Assembly: GCF_000719335.1 (NCBI RefSeq)
Contig: NZ_JOGB01000007.1
Coordinates: forward strand, 1-64,000
Direction of reading: 5' to 3'
DNA: 64,000 nucleotides
From: Streptomyces sp. NRRL S-87
GTDB lineage: Bacteria; Actinomycetota; Actinomycetes; Streptomycetales; Streptomycetaceae
Part shown: one piece after another, positions 1-8,380 of the stretch
How the letters are laid out: each line of letters starts with the position of its first letter
Numbering within the stretch: the stretch's first letter is position 1
The notes under the pieces: model-generated
The model's database searches: none
Told to the model about the DNA's origin: nothing
Seen by the model: the letters and a program-made list of their open reading frames with translations, nothing else
Made by a program: the position numbers and the translations under genes

Positions 1-132
1 GGTGCGCAGGGGGTTGATCTCGGAGACCGCGCCGACGAACGTGGTCTTGCCCACGCCGAAGCCGCCCGCCACCACGATCTTCGCGGAGGTGGTGGAGCGG
101 GTCGCCCCGCCGTTAGAGCTTGCGAAGTCCAC
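1..132 (-). CDS. cvnD: CvnD-type ATP/GTP-binding protein, N-terminal fragment (runs off the window)
   Basis: The first 44 codons are visible, from a GTG start at 132. They contain a P-loop, AGGFGVGKTTFVG at about residues 22-34, followed by the VSEINPLRT stretch typical of conservon GTPases. In this family the small GTPase is the fourth member of a membrane-associated complex resembling eukaryotic G-protein coupled systems. The start lies inside the last codons of the preceding DUF742 gene (about 20 bases of overlap), so the two are probably translationally coupled. The rest of the gene lies outside the window. Confidence 0.85.
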   Translation of the reverse strand, partial: MDFASSNGGATRSTTSAKIVVAGGFGVGKTTFVGAVSEINPLRT

Positions 133-508
133 TGAGCACCCTTTCGAGGAGCGTGACGTCCGGGGTTCCGCCGGCTTCGCCGTTGCCCGGCTGGTGGATG
201 GCCACCATGCCGGCCTCGGCCAGGTCGGCCACGAGGATCCGGGCCACACCGAGCGGCATCGACAGGAGCGCCGAGACCTCGGCGACGGACTTCACCTCGC
301 GGCACAGCGTGCAGATGCGCTGGTGCTCGGGAAGCAGGCCCGACAGGTGCACCGGATCGGCCGTGGTGCTGACCAGCGCCTCGATCGCGAGCTGGTAGCG
401 GGGCCGGGTCCGGCCGCCGGTCATCGCGTACGGACGAACCAGCGGCTGGTCGCCTTCCGCGTACGACTGATCGCCGTACGAATCGGAGTAGGCGGGGGGC
501 GGGGTCAT
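113..508 (-). CDS. cvnC: DUF742 conservon protein CvnC
   Basis: A 131-residue protein carrying the DUF742 signature: RPYAMTGGRTRP near residues 25-36, a central HLSGLLPEHQRI stretch, then VAEVSALLSMPLGVARILVADLA and a C-terminal TLLERVLSGLRKL. The family is expected to form a winged-helix-like fold and to work with the roadblock protein and GTPase encoded on either side. It starts at an ATG and overlaps the downstream GTPase start. It is separated from cvnB by 157 bases that contain a strong hairpin, so its expression may be set below that of cvnAB. Confidence 0.9.
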   Translation of the reverse strand: MTPPPAYSDSYGDQSYAEGDQPLVRPYAMTGGRTRPRYQLAIEALVSTTADPVHLSGLLPEHQRICTLCREVKSVAEVSALLSMPLGVARILVADLAEAGMVAIHQPGNGEAGGTPDVTLLERVLSGLRKL

Positions 509-625
509 TGATCCTCCGGGCGGGACAGCATTCGTTCAGCGTGCCGTCGTAAGGGGGCCGGTGGGGGGAGGAGCGGCGGCCGACGGTGGTACTGGACAGC
601 CGGGTCCGCTGGCGCGAACCCGGCA

Positions 626-656
626 ACCCCGGCCGGAAGTACCGTCCGGCCGGGGT
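626..656 (-). terminator. GC-rich hairpin between cvnB and cvnC
   Basis: Twelve-base perfectly complementary arms (ACCCCGGCCGGA and TCCGGCCGGGGT) flank a seven-base loop just after the cvnB stop. There is no U-run, so it could be an attenuator or an RNA-stabilising stem rather than a full terminator, splitting the conservon into cvnAB and cvnCD levels. Confidence 0.5.
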
Positions 657-665
657 CTTTGGCGG

Positions 666-1088
666 TCAGCCGAGGAGGCTTCCCTGGAGCTCTGCGCGCA
701 GGTCCGGGGTGAGTACCGTGCCCGCGCGGTCCACGAGGAGGGCCATCTCGTAGCCCACGAGGCCGATGTCGCACTCGGGGTGCGCCAGCACGGCCAGCGA
801 GGAACCGTCGGAGACGGACATGAGGAAGAGGAATCCCCGGTCCATCTCGACCACGGTCTGGTTGACGGGGCCGCCCTCGAAGATGCGCGAGGCACCCGCG
901 GTCAGCGAGGTCAGGCCCGAGGCGACGGCGGCGAGCTGGTCGGCGCGGTCCCGGGGGAAGCCTTCGGACATCGCCAGCAGCAGGCCGTCGGCGGAGACCA
1001 CCACGGTGTGGGACACCCCGGGGGTGTTGTCCACGAAGTTGGTGATCAACCAGTTCAGGTTCTGTGCCGCCTGGCTCATCGAACTCAA
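666..1088 (-). CDS. cvnB: Roadblock/LC7-domain protein CvnB
   Basis: A 140-residue protein with one roadblock/LC7 domain. Landmarks are LNWLITNFVDNTPGV, HTVVVSADGLLLAMSEGFPRDRADQLAAVASGL, and the GPVNQTVVEMDRGFLFLMSVSDGSSLAVL strand region (read in parts). Such proteins are regulators of small GTPases, here the neighbouring CvnD. The gene follows cvnA directly: its first codon abuts the cvnA stop. An in-frame ATG three codons later (1079) is an equally good start. Confidence 0.92.
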   Translation of the reverse strand: MSSMSQAAQNLNWLITNFVDNTPGVSHTVVVSADGLLLAMSEGFPRDRADQLAAVASGLTSLTAGASRIFEGGPVNQTVVEMDRGFLFLMSVSDGSSLAVLAHPECDIGLVGYEMALLVDRAGTVLTPDLRAELQGSLLG

Positions 1089-4000
1089 CTAACGCTCCTG
1101 CTGGTGAGTGGGGCCGACGTGGAAGCTGCCGGTCGAACCGGTGCCGCCCGCCTGGCGGCCCTGCTGGATACCGCGGCGGAGGTTGGTCAGACGGCCGCGC
1201 ACATCGTCGGGGGCGCGCGAGACGGAGGGCCCGCTGGGGGCGTCCGCCGACGTCTGGGCCGTACCCGCCACCAGGTTGGCGCGGGGCACCCGGCGGGGCA
1301 GGCCCGAGGTGGTGATGCCGCCGGCGGCCGGCTGGCGGACCCGCTCGGCCTGCTTGCTCAGCTCGTCGTTGGGGGAGCTGCGCCAGGTCACGGTGGGGGT
1401 GGCACCGGTCGCCGTGAGGGCGTCGGTGCCGTGGTCCTGGGCGTGCTGCGGGGCGGCCGGCCGCTGGAGCGCGGCCGGACCCTGCGGCTGCAGCGGCTGC
1501 TGGAACTGCTGCTGCTGCTGCGGCTGCTGGGGTACGGACGGTGCCTGCGCGGGCTGCTGGCCCGGGCGCGGGTACCAGTTCGACTCGAGGTTGTCGAAGA
1601 GCGGGGTGCGGCCGTCGCCACCGGGCTGGGCCGGCGGCAGCGCCTCGGGCTGGTGGCCCTGCGGCAGGCGGGGGGCCTGCGGGCGGCCGAAGTCGCCCGG
1701 GTGGCCCTGGCCGCCCTGACCCTGCTCGGGGACGTAGGAGCCGACGCCGGGACCGCCGGGCCGCGGGGCCTGGTAGTCCTGACGCTCGAACTGCGAGGTC
1801 GCGGCCGGGTCCTGGTAGCCGGGAGCGGCGAACTGGCCGGTGGTCGATCCGTCCTGGTAGCCCGGGGCGGCGAACTGGCCGGTGGTCGATCCGTCCTGGT
1901 AGCCCGGGGCGGCGAACTGGCCCGTCGTGGATCCGTTCTGCTGGCCCGGGACGGCGAACTGGCCGGTGGTGCTGCCCGACTGGGGCTGCGGGGCACCGAA
2001 GTCCGGTCGGGCGAACTCGGCGGTCGCCCCCGGGCCCTGCCGGTCGTCGTGGCCGCGCGGCACGTCCTGGCCGCCGCGACCCGCCTGGTCCACGCCCCAG
2101 CTGGCCGTCTGCGGGCCGCCGGGCAGCTCGGGCCGGTCGCCGGCGCCACCGCGCGGCGGCAGCTGCGGCCGGGGGCCGCGCTGCTGCTGCGGGTCGGCCG
2201 CGGCGGCCCGGGCCGGAGCCTGGGGTGCCTGCGGAGCCTGGGGAGCCTTGGGGGCCTGGGGAGCCTTGGGGCCCTGCGGGTTCTGCTGGCCCTGCGGGTT
2301 CTGGGGGCGCTCGAAGGCGCTGCCGCCCTGGCCGAAGCCGCCGCCCTGCGGGGTACCGGCACCGGCACCGGTACCGCGCTGCGGCAGCGGAGAACCGGCG
2401 CCGAACGCGTTCGTACCGGCACCGAAGGCGCCGCCGCCTGCACCCGGACCCTGCGGCCGGGCACCGCCCTGCTGCGGACCGCCGGGGCGCTGACCGCCGT
2501 CGCGGCCGGACAGCGCGGTCCGGTTGCCGCCCGCGGCCACCTGACCGCGGCCCGCGGAGGCACCGGCGGCGAGGCGCGCGGCCGCACCGCCCTGGGGCGC
2601 GCCGGCACCGGCCGGACGCGGGGTGCCGCCCTGGCCGGGGGCACCCGGGGCGCCGCCCGGCTTCTGGCCGCCCTGGGCGACGTCGACCGGGAGCATGACG
2701 AGGGCCGTCGTACCGCCGGAGTCGGACGGGCGCAGCTGGATGCGGATGCCGTGTCGCAGGGACAGGCGGCCGACCACGAACAGACCCATGCGGCGCGAGA
2801 CCGAGACGTCCACGGTGGGCGGCGACGCGAGTCGCTCGTTGATGGAGGCCAGGTCCTCGGGGGACAGGCCGATGCCGGTGTCGTGGATCTCGACCAGCAC
2901 GCGGCCGTCGGGCAGCGCGTGACCGGTGACCTTGACCTTGGTCTGCGGGGAGGAGAACGAGGTGGCGTTCTCCAGCAGCTCGGCGAGGAGGTGCACGAGG
3001 TCGTTGACGACGCGGCCGGCCACGTCGGTCGAGGGGACCGAGGCCAGTTCGATGCGCTCGTACTGCTCCACCTCGGACGCGGCGGCACGCAGGACGTCGA
3101 CCAGCGGGACCGGGCGGGTCCAGCGGCGGCCGGGCTCCTCGCCCGCGAGGACGAGGAGGTTCTCGCCGTTACGGCGCATGCGGGTCGCGAGGTGGTCGAG
3201 CTTGAAGAGCGAGGACAGCTGGTCCGGGTCGGCCTCGCGGGACTCCAGCTCCGAGATCAGCGAGAGCTGGCGCTGGATGAGACCCTGCGAACGGCGCGAG
3301 AGGTTGGTGAACATCGCGTTGACGTTGCCCCGGAGGAGGGCCTGCTCGGCGGCGAGGCGGACCGCCTCGCGGTGCACGTCGTCGAAGGCCGCGGCCACCT
3401 GGCCGATCTCGTCGCGGGAGTGCACACCGACCGATTCCACGGAGGTGTCGACGTCCTGCGGGTCGGTCTCGGACAGCTGCTTGACGAGCTCCGGCAGGCG
3501 TTCCTGGGCGACCCGGGTCGCGGTGTCCTGCAGCCGGCGCAGCGAGCGGATCATGGAGCGGGCCACGACGAAGGCGCCGACGAGCGACACACCGAGGACG
3601 AGGAGGATCAGCGCACCGTTGATGATCGCATCGCGCTGCGACTCGTTCTTGAGCTCGCGGGCCTTCTGCTCCATGTCATCGAGCAGCGTGAGCTCGATGT
3701 TCTTCATGGCCTGGATCTTGACGTCGTCCGCGTCGTACCAGTCCATCCAGGAGCCGTACCTGACCTCCTTGGAGAACTGGAGGGGGCTGCTCAGCACACG
3801 ACGGGCGTAGTGCTCGGCCTGGGAGATCTCCGCGTGGCTGTCGTTCAGCGTCTCGGTGAGGTCCTCGGCCTTGCCCTGGTAGACGAGGTCGAAGGTCTTG
3901 CGCGCCTGGCTCTCGGACTTCTGGGCGGCGAACGCGAAGAGGCGGTCGTTCTCCTTCAGCTCGCCGGTCTTGGCGCGGCTGTCGGGGAGCGAGTACGCGA

Positions 4001-4889
4001 TGACCGCGCGCTGGATCGAGGCGTACTCCTTGGCGGAGGAGAACGCCACCAGGGCACGCGTACGCTTGATCATCTCTGGGCTGGAGGTGGCCTGCGCCAT
4101 GTCCTGGGAGAGGCTGAGCAGCGCGGTGATCAGCTGGCTGTACTCGGAGACGGTCTGCTGGGCGCCGTCCTTGTACGCGCCCTTGCGGATGGTCTCCAGC
4201 TCGGCCAGCTGGCGGCTGATCTGCAGGACGTTGTTGCGGATCGAGTCGAGGGTCTCGTCGCGCTGGTCCTGGGTGTCGACGTTCTGGGTGGCGTCGATGA
4301 ACGCGGCCGACGCGGCGTCGGTGTTGTCCCGGACGCCCTGGACGAGGCTGTTCGGCTTGTCGGGGTTGGTCTTGAGCGGGCCCGCGGACTTGTCGCGCTC
4401 CTCCTGGAGCGCGGCGGCCAGCGCGGTCGCCTGCTTCGTCATGGTCGTCAGCAGCTGCATGTGCTCCAGCTGCTTCATGTCGTCCATGGACTCGTTGATA
4501 CGCAGGCCACCCAGCGAGGTGGCGGCGACGACCGGGAGCGCCAGCAGCGAGACCAGGCGCGTGGAGATGCGCCAGTTCTGCAGGGCGAGCCGGGAACCGG
4601 ACCCACTGGGGGCCGCGGGTATGGAGGAGCCCGACGGGCTCGCGGAGTCGCCCTTGGCGGCGATGTCCTTGGCGTCCTTGGCCGGCTTGGCGTTCTTCGC
4701 CTTGCCCGCCTTGCCGACCTTGCCGGCCTTGCCCTTCGCCTTGCCCTTCAGGCCCGCGCCGGAGGCGGTGTCGCCACCGTCCGCGGTCGGCCCGTGGTTC
4801 TGGGCGTGCTGGGGCGAGGAGCCTCGGTCGGTTCCGCCGCGCTGCTCCTGCTCCGCCGCAGCGCCATCCCTCTTGAATCGTCCCTGCAC
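1089..4889 (-). CDS. cvnA: CvnA: nitrate/nitrite-sensor, HAMP and HATPase-domain membrane protein
   Basis: A membrane sensor of about 1266 residues. The order is an Ala/Lys/Gly-rich cytoplasmic leader, a first membrane helix near residues 105-125 (TRLVSLLALPVVAATSLGG), a helical extracytoplasmic region of the nitrate/nitrite-sensing type, a second helix near 425-450, HAMP, and an HATPase_c module (N-box LLAELLENATSF, then DTGIGLSPEDL and GLFVVGRLSLRHG). A Pro/Gln/Gly-rich tail fills the last 500 residues. The GTG at 4889 is preferred because AGAGG lies 11 bases upstream. A frame-open ATG at 4970 would add 27 residues of unlikely composition. The protein heads the cvn operon and is its presumed signal input. 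Confidence 0.88.
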   Translation of the reverse strand: MQGRFKRDGAAAEQEQRGGTDRGSSPQHAQNHGPTADGGDTASGAGLKGKAKGKAGKVGKAGKAKNAKPAKDAKDIAAKGDSASPSGSSIPAAPSGSGSRLALQNWRISTRLVSLLALPVVAATSLGGLRINESMDDMKQLEHMQLLTTMTKQATALAAALQEERDKSAGPLKTNPDKPNSLVQGVRDNTDAASAAFIDATQNVDTQDQRDETLDSIRNNVLQISRQLAELETIRKGAYKDGAQQTVSEYSQLITALLSLSQDMAQATSSPEMIKRTRALVAFSSAKEYASIQRAVIAYSLPDSRAKTGELKENDRLFAFAAQKSESQARKTFDLVYQGKAEDLTETLNDSHAEISQAEHYARRVLSSPLQFSKEVRYGSWMDWYDADDVKIQAMKNIELTLLDDMEQKARELKNESQRDAIINGALILLVLGVSLVGAFVVARSMIRSLRRLQDTATRVAQERLPELVKQLSETDPQDVDTSVESVGVHSRDEIGQVAAAFDDVHREAVRLAAEQALLRGNVNAMFTNLSRRSQGLIQRQLSLISELESREADPDQLSSLFKLDHLATRMRRNGENLLVLAGEEPGRRWTRPVPLVDVLRAAASEVEQYERIELASVPSTDVAGRVVNDLVHLLAELLENATSFSSPQTKVKVTGHALPDGRVLVEIHDTGIGLSPEDLASINERLASPPTVDVSVSRRMGLFVVGRLSLRHGIRIQLRPSDSGGTTALVMLPVDVAQGGQKPGGAPGAPGQGGTPRPAGAGAPQGGAAARLAAGASAGRGQVAAGGNRTALSGRDGGQRPGGPQQGGARPQGPGAGGGAFGAGTNAFGAGSPLPQRGTGAGAGTPQGGGFGQGGSAFERPQNPQGQQNPQGPKAPQAPKAPQAPQAPQAPARAAAADPQQQRGPRPQLPPRGGAGDRPELPGGPQTASWGVDQAGRGGQDVPRGHDDRQGPGATAEFARPDFGAPQPQSGSTTGQFAVPGQQNGSTTGQFAAPGYQDGSTTGQFAAPGYQDGSTTGQFAAPGYQDPAATSQFERQDYQAPRPGGPGVGSYVPEQGQGGQGHPGDFGRPQAPRLPQGHQPEALPPAQPGGDGRTPLFDNLESNWYPRPGQQPAQAPSVPQQPQQQQQFQQPLQPQGPAALQRPAAPQHAQDHGTDALTATGATPTVTWRSSPNDELSKQAERVRQPAAGGITTSGLPRRVPRANLVAGTAQTSADAPSGPSVSRAPDDVRGRLTNLRRGIQQGRQAGGTGSTGSFHVGPTHQQER
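1830..1997 (-). repeat. Four 42-bp tandem repeats inside cvnA
   Basis: Units begin at 1830, 1872, 1914 and 1956. The first two are nearly identical and the last two diverge. They encode a 14-residue unit of the form GSTTGQFAAPGYQD in the disordered tail of CvnA. The period keeps the frame, so unit number can change without breaking the gene. Confidence 0.9.
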
Positions 4890-5463
4890 TAGCGTCGCAA
4901 CCTCTGGACCAGGCGTCCCACCGGCGAGCGGCGGGACGGTGTCGAGTCGTGGGGCACTAACGAGCCCCATGGTGTGGTCGTCGGTGACCGGCGCTTTAAC
5001 CCCTTCTCACCGCCGCCCGGCGCTGCGTTGCGCCCGTGCGCGCCGGCTCGTTCCAGCGGCGGTCCCGGGAATTCCAGCACAGTGCCGGATCTCCAACAAG
5101 GTGCGGGTGCCGGCCCTTGGATTCGGTGACCCGACGTGTCGGGAGTGCTACGGCGCGTGGACAGGGATTCGGGGCGAATCGGACTTTGGCTTATGAATCG
5201 CTTACGCGCTTGGCATGTCCTAGTCGCCATGATCAGGAGCGGAATGGCAGATTCAGTGGCGTAATGTTCCTTTTGTCCGGGCTGATTGACTGGGCGTAAT
5301 GTCCCTATTGCCCGTCCCCTGGTGAGCAAACTCACATGGTGATCGCACAAGGAACCAGAGTTTCCCGGGTAGTCGGATGTTTAGCCTGGCTGTTTACAGG
5401 GATGGCAAATCCGACAACCGGTGCCCACGGGCCCCCGTCACCGACAAGGTTTCCGACGCAGCG
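4890..5463. promoter_or_regulatory. Long intergenic region upstream of cvnA
   Basis: Nothing here reads as a convincing gene. It carries the divergent regulatory signals of cvnA and the 65-residue peptide gene. Visible elements are two copies of GGCGTAATGTnCC (from about 5259 and 5294), an inverted repeat at 5322-5335 and a TAGCCT hexamer (5382-5387) that could be a -10 box for rightward transcription. The base composition is less GC-rich than the flanking genes. Confidence 0.5.
5322..5335. promoter_or_regulatory. Inverted repeat GTGAG-CAAA-CTCAC, candidate operator
   Basis: Perfect five-base arms separated by four bases. The GTGA/TCAC half sites resemble BldD-type boxes, but the resemblance is only visual and no regulator can be assigned. 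Confidence 0.3.
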
Positions 5464-5661
5464 ATGAAGACGACGATGATCATCCGCAACATAGCCAACC
5501 CGCGCCGCACCACCCTCGCGCACCTCAAGGACGCGGAGGAGCTGGGCGCGCCGGCGCAGCCGGAGCACGCCGTCGAGCTGCCGACCCAGACCGCGAACCC
5601 GCGCCGGACCGTGCTGATGGTCGCGCCGGCTGCTGCGGTGGTCGAGGCTGCTGCTGTCTGA
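5464..5661 (+). CDS. 65-residue peptide with duplicated ANPRRT motif, function unknown
   Basis: An ATG-initiated reading frame of 65 codons beginning MKTTMIIRNIANPRRTTLAH. The motif ANPRRT(T/V)L occurs twice, at about residues 11-18 and 44-51, separated by an acidic linker (LKDAEELGAPAQPEHAVEL). The C-terminus is an Ala/Val-rich hydrophobic tail (LMVAPAAAVVEAAAV). No signal peptide or cysteine is present. No clear Shine-Dalgarno sequence precedes the ATG. A TAGCCT hexamer lies about 77 bases upstream. It stands alone between the cvn operon and the FAH hydrolase. It is not recognised as a known family; a conserved small regulator or a modified-peptide precursor are both possible. Confidence 0.55.
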   Translation: MKTTMIIRNIANPRRTTLAHLKDAEELGAPAQPEHAVELPTQTANPRRTVLMVAPAAAVVEAAAV

Positions 5662-5936
5662 TCCCGTCGCTGAAGCCCCGCTGCGTGGACTTCACCGGGC
5701 TCTGGCTTCGTGGGGCCGTCCCGTGGTGTGTGGGTCCCCTCGCCGGGTCGGGCCGGGGGAGGGGCATCCCATCCGCGGCAGCCCGGCAGGTACGCGGCAC
5801 GGGCCGACCTGTGCCGGTCCATGGGCGCGGACGGGGCGCCCCCGCGGGATAGCCTGGGGTGACGGGATTCCGCACCAGGACGGTCACACCAGGGCCACCC
5901 GGTCCCGTCCAGACCAGTGAGGGGCACCACCTTCCC

Positions 5937-6713
5937 GTGCGCATCGCCAGGTTCTCCATCGACGGCAATGTCGCCTTCGGCGCGGTCGAGGGCAGCGCTC
6001 CCGACGAGCTCGTCCTCGACATCATCAAGGGCATCCCGTTCGCGGACTTCGAGCTGTCGGGCACGAAGGTCCCGCTGAGCAAGGTCCGTCTGCTGCCGCC
6101 CGTACTCCCCAACAAGGTCGTGGCCATCGGCCGCAACTACGCGGAGCACGCGGCGGAGCTCGGTCACGAGGTCCCCGAGGTCCCGGTCGCGTTCTTCAAG
6201 CCCTCCACCTCCGTGGTCGGCTCGGGCGACCCGATCGTGTACCCCTCCTTCTCCCAGGAGCTGCACCACGAGGCCGAGCTGGCCGTGGTCATCGGCCGGA
6301 TGTGCCGCGAGGTCCCGCGCGAGCGCGTCAAGGACGTGATCCTCGGCTACACCTGCGCCAACGACGTCACCGCGCGCGACGTCCAGGAGCGCGAGAAGCA
6401 GTGGGCCCGCGCCAAGGGCTTCGACAGCGCCTGTCCCCTCGGCCCCTGGATCGAGACCGACTTGGACCCGAGCGATCTCGCGATCCAGTGCACGGTCAAC
6501 GGCGAGCAGCGCCAGCTCGGCCGCACCGCCGACATGATCCGTCCCATCGAGGACCTGATCGTGCACATCACCGAGGCCATGACGCTGCTCCCCGGCGACG
6601 TGGTCCTCACGGGCACCCCCGCGGGCGTCGGCCCGCTCAACGTCGGCGACGAGGTCGCCGTCACCATCGAAGGCATCGGCACTCTCACCAACAAGGTGAT
6701 CAAGCGTGGCTAA
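5937..6713 (+). CDS. Fumarylacetoacetate hydrolase-family protein
   Basis: A 258-residue protein of the FAH superfamily, whose members hydrolyse or decarboxylate acyl-pyruvates and 2-hydroxyhepta-2,4-diene-1,7-dioate-type substrates with a divalent metal. Family landmarks are the GRNYAEHAAELG motif, HHEAELAVVIG (metal-binding Glu residues), GYTCANDVTARDVQ and the C-terminal LTGTPAGVGPL. The GTG at 5937 matches the family N-terminus (VRIARFSIDG) and has GAGGGG upstream. The 3' end overlaps gltX by eight bases, so the two are co-transcribed. The true substrate cannot be told from sequence. Confidence 0.88.
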   Translation: MRIARFSIDGNVAFGAVEGSAPDELVLDIIKGIPFADFELSGTKVPLSKVRLLPPVLPNKVVAIGRNYAEHAAELGHEVPEVPVAFFKPSTSVVGSGDPIVYPSFSQELHHEAELAVVIGRMCREVPRERVKDVILGYTCANDVTARDVQEREKQWARAKGFDSACPLGPWIETDLDPSDLAIQCTVNGEQRQLGRTADMIRPIEDLIVHITEAMTLLPGDVVLTGTPAGVGPLNVGDEVAVTIEGIGTLTNKVIKRG

Positions 6714-8181
6714 CGCGAACGTCCGCGTACGTTTCTGTCCCTCCCCGACCGGCAACCCCCATGTGGGTCTGGTCCGTACGGCCCTCTTCAACTGGGCGTT
6801 CGCCCGCCACCACGGCGGCACGTTCGTCTTCCGCATCGAGGACACCGACGCGGCCCGGGACTCCGAGGAGTCGTACGAGCAGCTCCTCGACTCCCTGAAG
6901 TGGCTCGGCTTCACCTGGGACGAGGGCCCCGAGGTCGGCGGCCCGCACCAGCCGTACCGCCAGTCGCAGCGGATGGACATCTACAAGGACGTCGCGGCCA
7001 AGCTCCTGGACGGCGGCTACGCCTACCACTGCTACTGCACCACCGAGGAGCTCGACGAGCGCCGCGAGCTCGCCCGCCGTGAGGGCCGCCCGTCCGGCTA
7101 CGACGGCATGTGCCGCACGGTGACCGCCGAGCAGAAGGCCGTGTACGAGGCCGAGGGCCGCACCCCGATCGTGCGCTTCCGGATGCCGGACGAGCCGATC
7201 ACCTTCAACGACCTGGTCCGCGGCGAGCTGACCTTCACCCCGGAGAACGTGCCGGACTACGGCATCCTCCGGGCCAACGGCGCGCCGCTGTACACGCTGG
7301 TGAACCCGGTCGACGACGCCCTGATGGAGATCACGCACGTGCTGCGCGGCGAGGACCTGCTGTCCTCCACCCCGCGGCAGATCGCCCTCTACAAGGCGCT
7401 CATCGAGCTCGGCGTCGCCAAGGACGTCCCGTCCTTCGGCCACCTGCCGTACGTCATGGGCGAGGGCAACAAGAAGCTCTCCAAGCGCGACCCGCAGGCC
7501 TCGCTGAACATCTACCGCGAACGCGGCTTCCTGCCCGAGGGCCTGCTGAACTACCTCTCGCTGCTCGGCTGGTCCTTCTCCGCCGACCAGGACCTGTTCA
7601 CGATCGACGAGATGGTCGCCAAGTTCGACATCTCCGACGTGAACGCCAACCCGGCGCGCTTCGACCTGAAGAAGTGCGAGGCGATCAACGCCGAGCACAT
7701 CCGCCGGCTCGACCCGAAGGACTTCGCGGACGCCTGCACCCCGTGGCTGGCCGCCCCGCACGCCCCCTGGGCGCCGGAGGACTTCGACCAGGCCGCCTGG
7801 GAGGCCATCGCGCCGCACGCCCAGACCCGCGTGACCGTCCTGTCGGAGATCACGGCCAACGTCGACTTCCTCTTCCTGCCCGAGCCCGTCTTCGACGAGG
7901 CCTCCTGGGACAAGGCGATGAAGGGCGACCCGGCGGCCCTGCTCACCACCGCCCGCGAGAAGCTCGACGCGGCCGACTGGAACAGCGCCGAGTCCCTGAA
8001 GGAGGCCGTCCTGGCCGCCGGCGAGGCCCACGGCCTCAAGCTCGGCAAGGCCCAGGCCCCGGTCCGCGTCGCCGTCACCGGCCGCACCGTCGGCCTGCCG
8101 CTCTTCGAGTCCCTCGAGATCCTGGGCAAGGAGCGCACCCTCGCCCGGATCGACGCGGCCCTGGCGAAGCTCGCCGCCTGA
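6706..8181 (+). CDS. gltX: Glutamyl-tRNA synthetase
   Basis: A class I aminoacyl-tRNA synthetase of 491 residues, the usual bacterial GluRS length. The HIGH-type motif is PSPTGNPHVG at residues 12-21 and the KMSKS-type loop is KKLSKRDP near residue 256. The C-terminal anticodon-binding helical domain is intact. In actinobacteria lacking GlnRS the enzyme also charges tRNA-Gln with Glu, which GatCAB then amidates (general knowledge). Its position just upstream of three tRNA-Glu and two tRNA-Gln genes fits that role. The GTG start overlaps the preceding gene. Confidence 0.97.
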   Translation: MANANVRVRFCPSPTGNPHVGLVRTALFNWAFARHHGGTFVFRIEDTDAARDSEESYEQLLDSLKWLGFTWDEGPEVGGPHQPYRQSQRMDIYKDVAAKLLDGGYAYHCYCTTEELDERRELARREGRPSGYDGMCRTVTAEQKAVYEAEGRTPIVRFRMPDEPITFNDLVRGELTFTPENVPDYGILRANGAPLYTLVNPVDDALMEITHVLRGEDLLSSTPRQIALYKALIELGVAKDVPSFGHLPYVMGEGNKKLSKRDPQASLNIYRERGFLPEGLLNYLSLLGWSFSADQDLFTIDEMVAKFDISDVNANPARFDLKKCEAINAEHIRRLDPKDFADACTPWLAAPHAPWAPEDFDQAAWEAIAPHAQTRVTVLSEITANVDFLFLPEPVFDEASWDKAMKGDPAALLTTAREKLDAADWNSAESLKEAVLAAGEAHGLKLGKAQAPVRVAVTGRTVGLPLFESLEILGKERTLARIDAALAKLAA

Positions 8182-8380
8182 CCCGCACCGCACCCCCCGT
8201 CGGGGGCGGCCTCCCGGACCCCCGGGAGGCCGCCCCCGACGGCGTTTCACGGGCCCGCGGACCCCGGCGCGGGTGAGAACGGCCACACGGGCCGGCGGCC
8301 GTCGGGCGCGGTCCCGCCGGCCCCTGCATCCAGGTGATGCACGCCACGCCGGCGGCTCCCCCCGTGGCATGCTCGGGGGC

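Noticed and set aside
505..774. Minus-strand frame between cvnC and cvnB
   Set aside because: It overlaps cvnB in another frame, is Arg/Pro/Gly-rich and crosses the hairpin at 626-656.
561..4892. A 1443-codon open frame on the plus strand opposite cvnA
   Set aside because: It mirrors the high-GC codon bias of cvnA and codes an Arg/Gly/Leu/Val-rich sequence with no domains. It is a shadow of the real gene.
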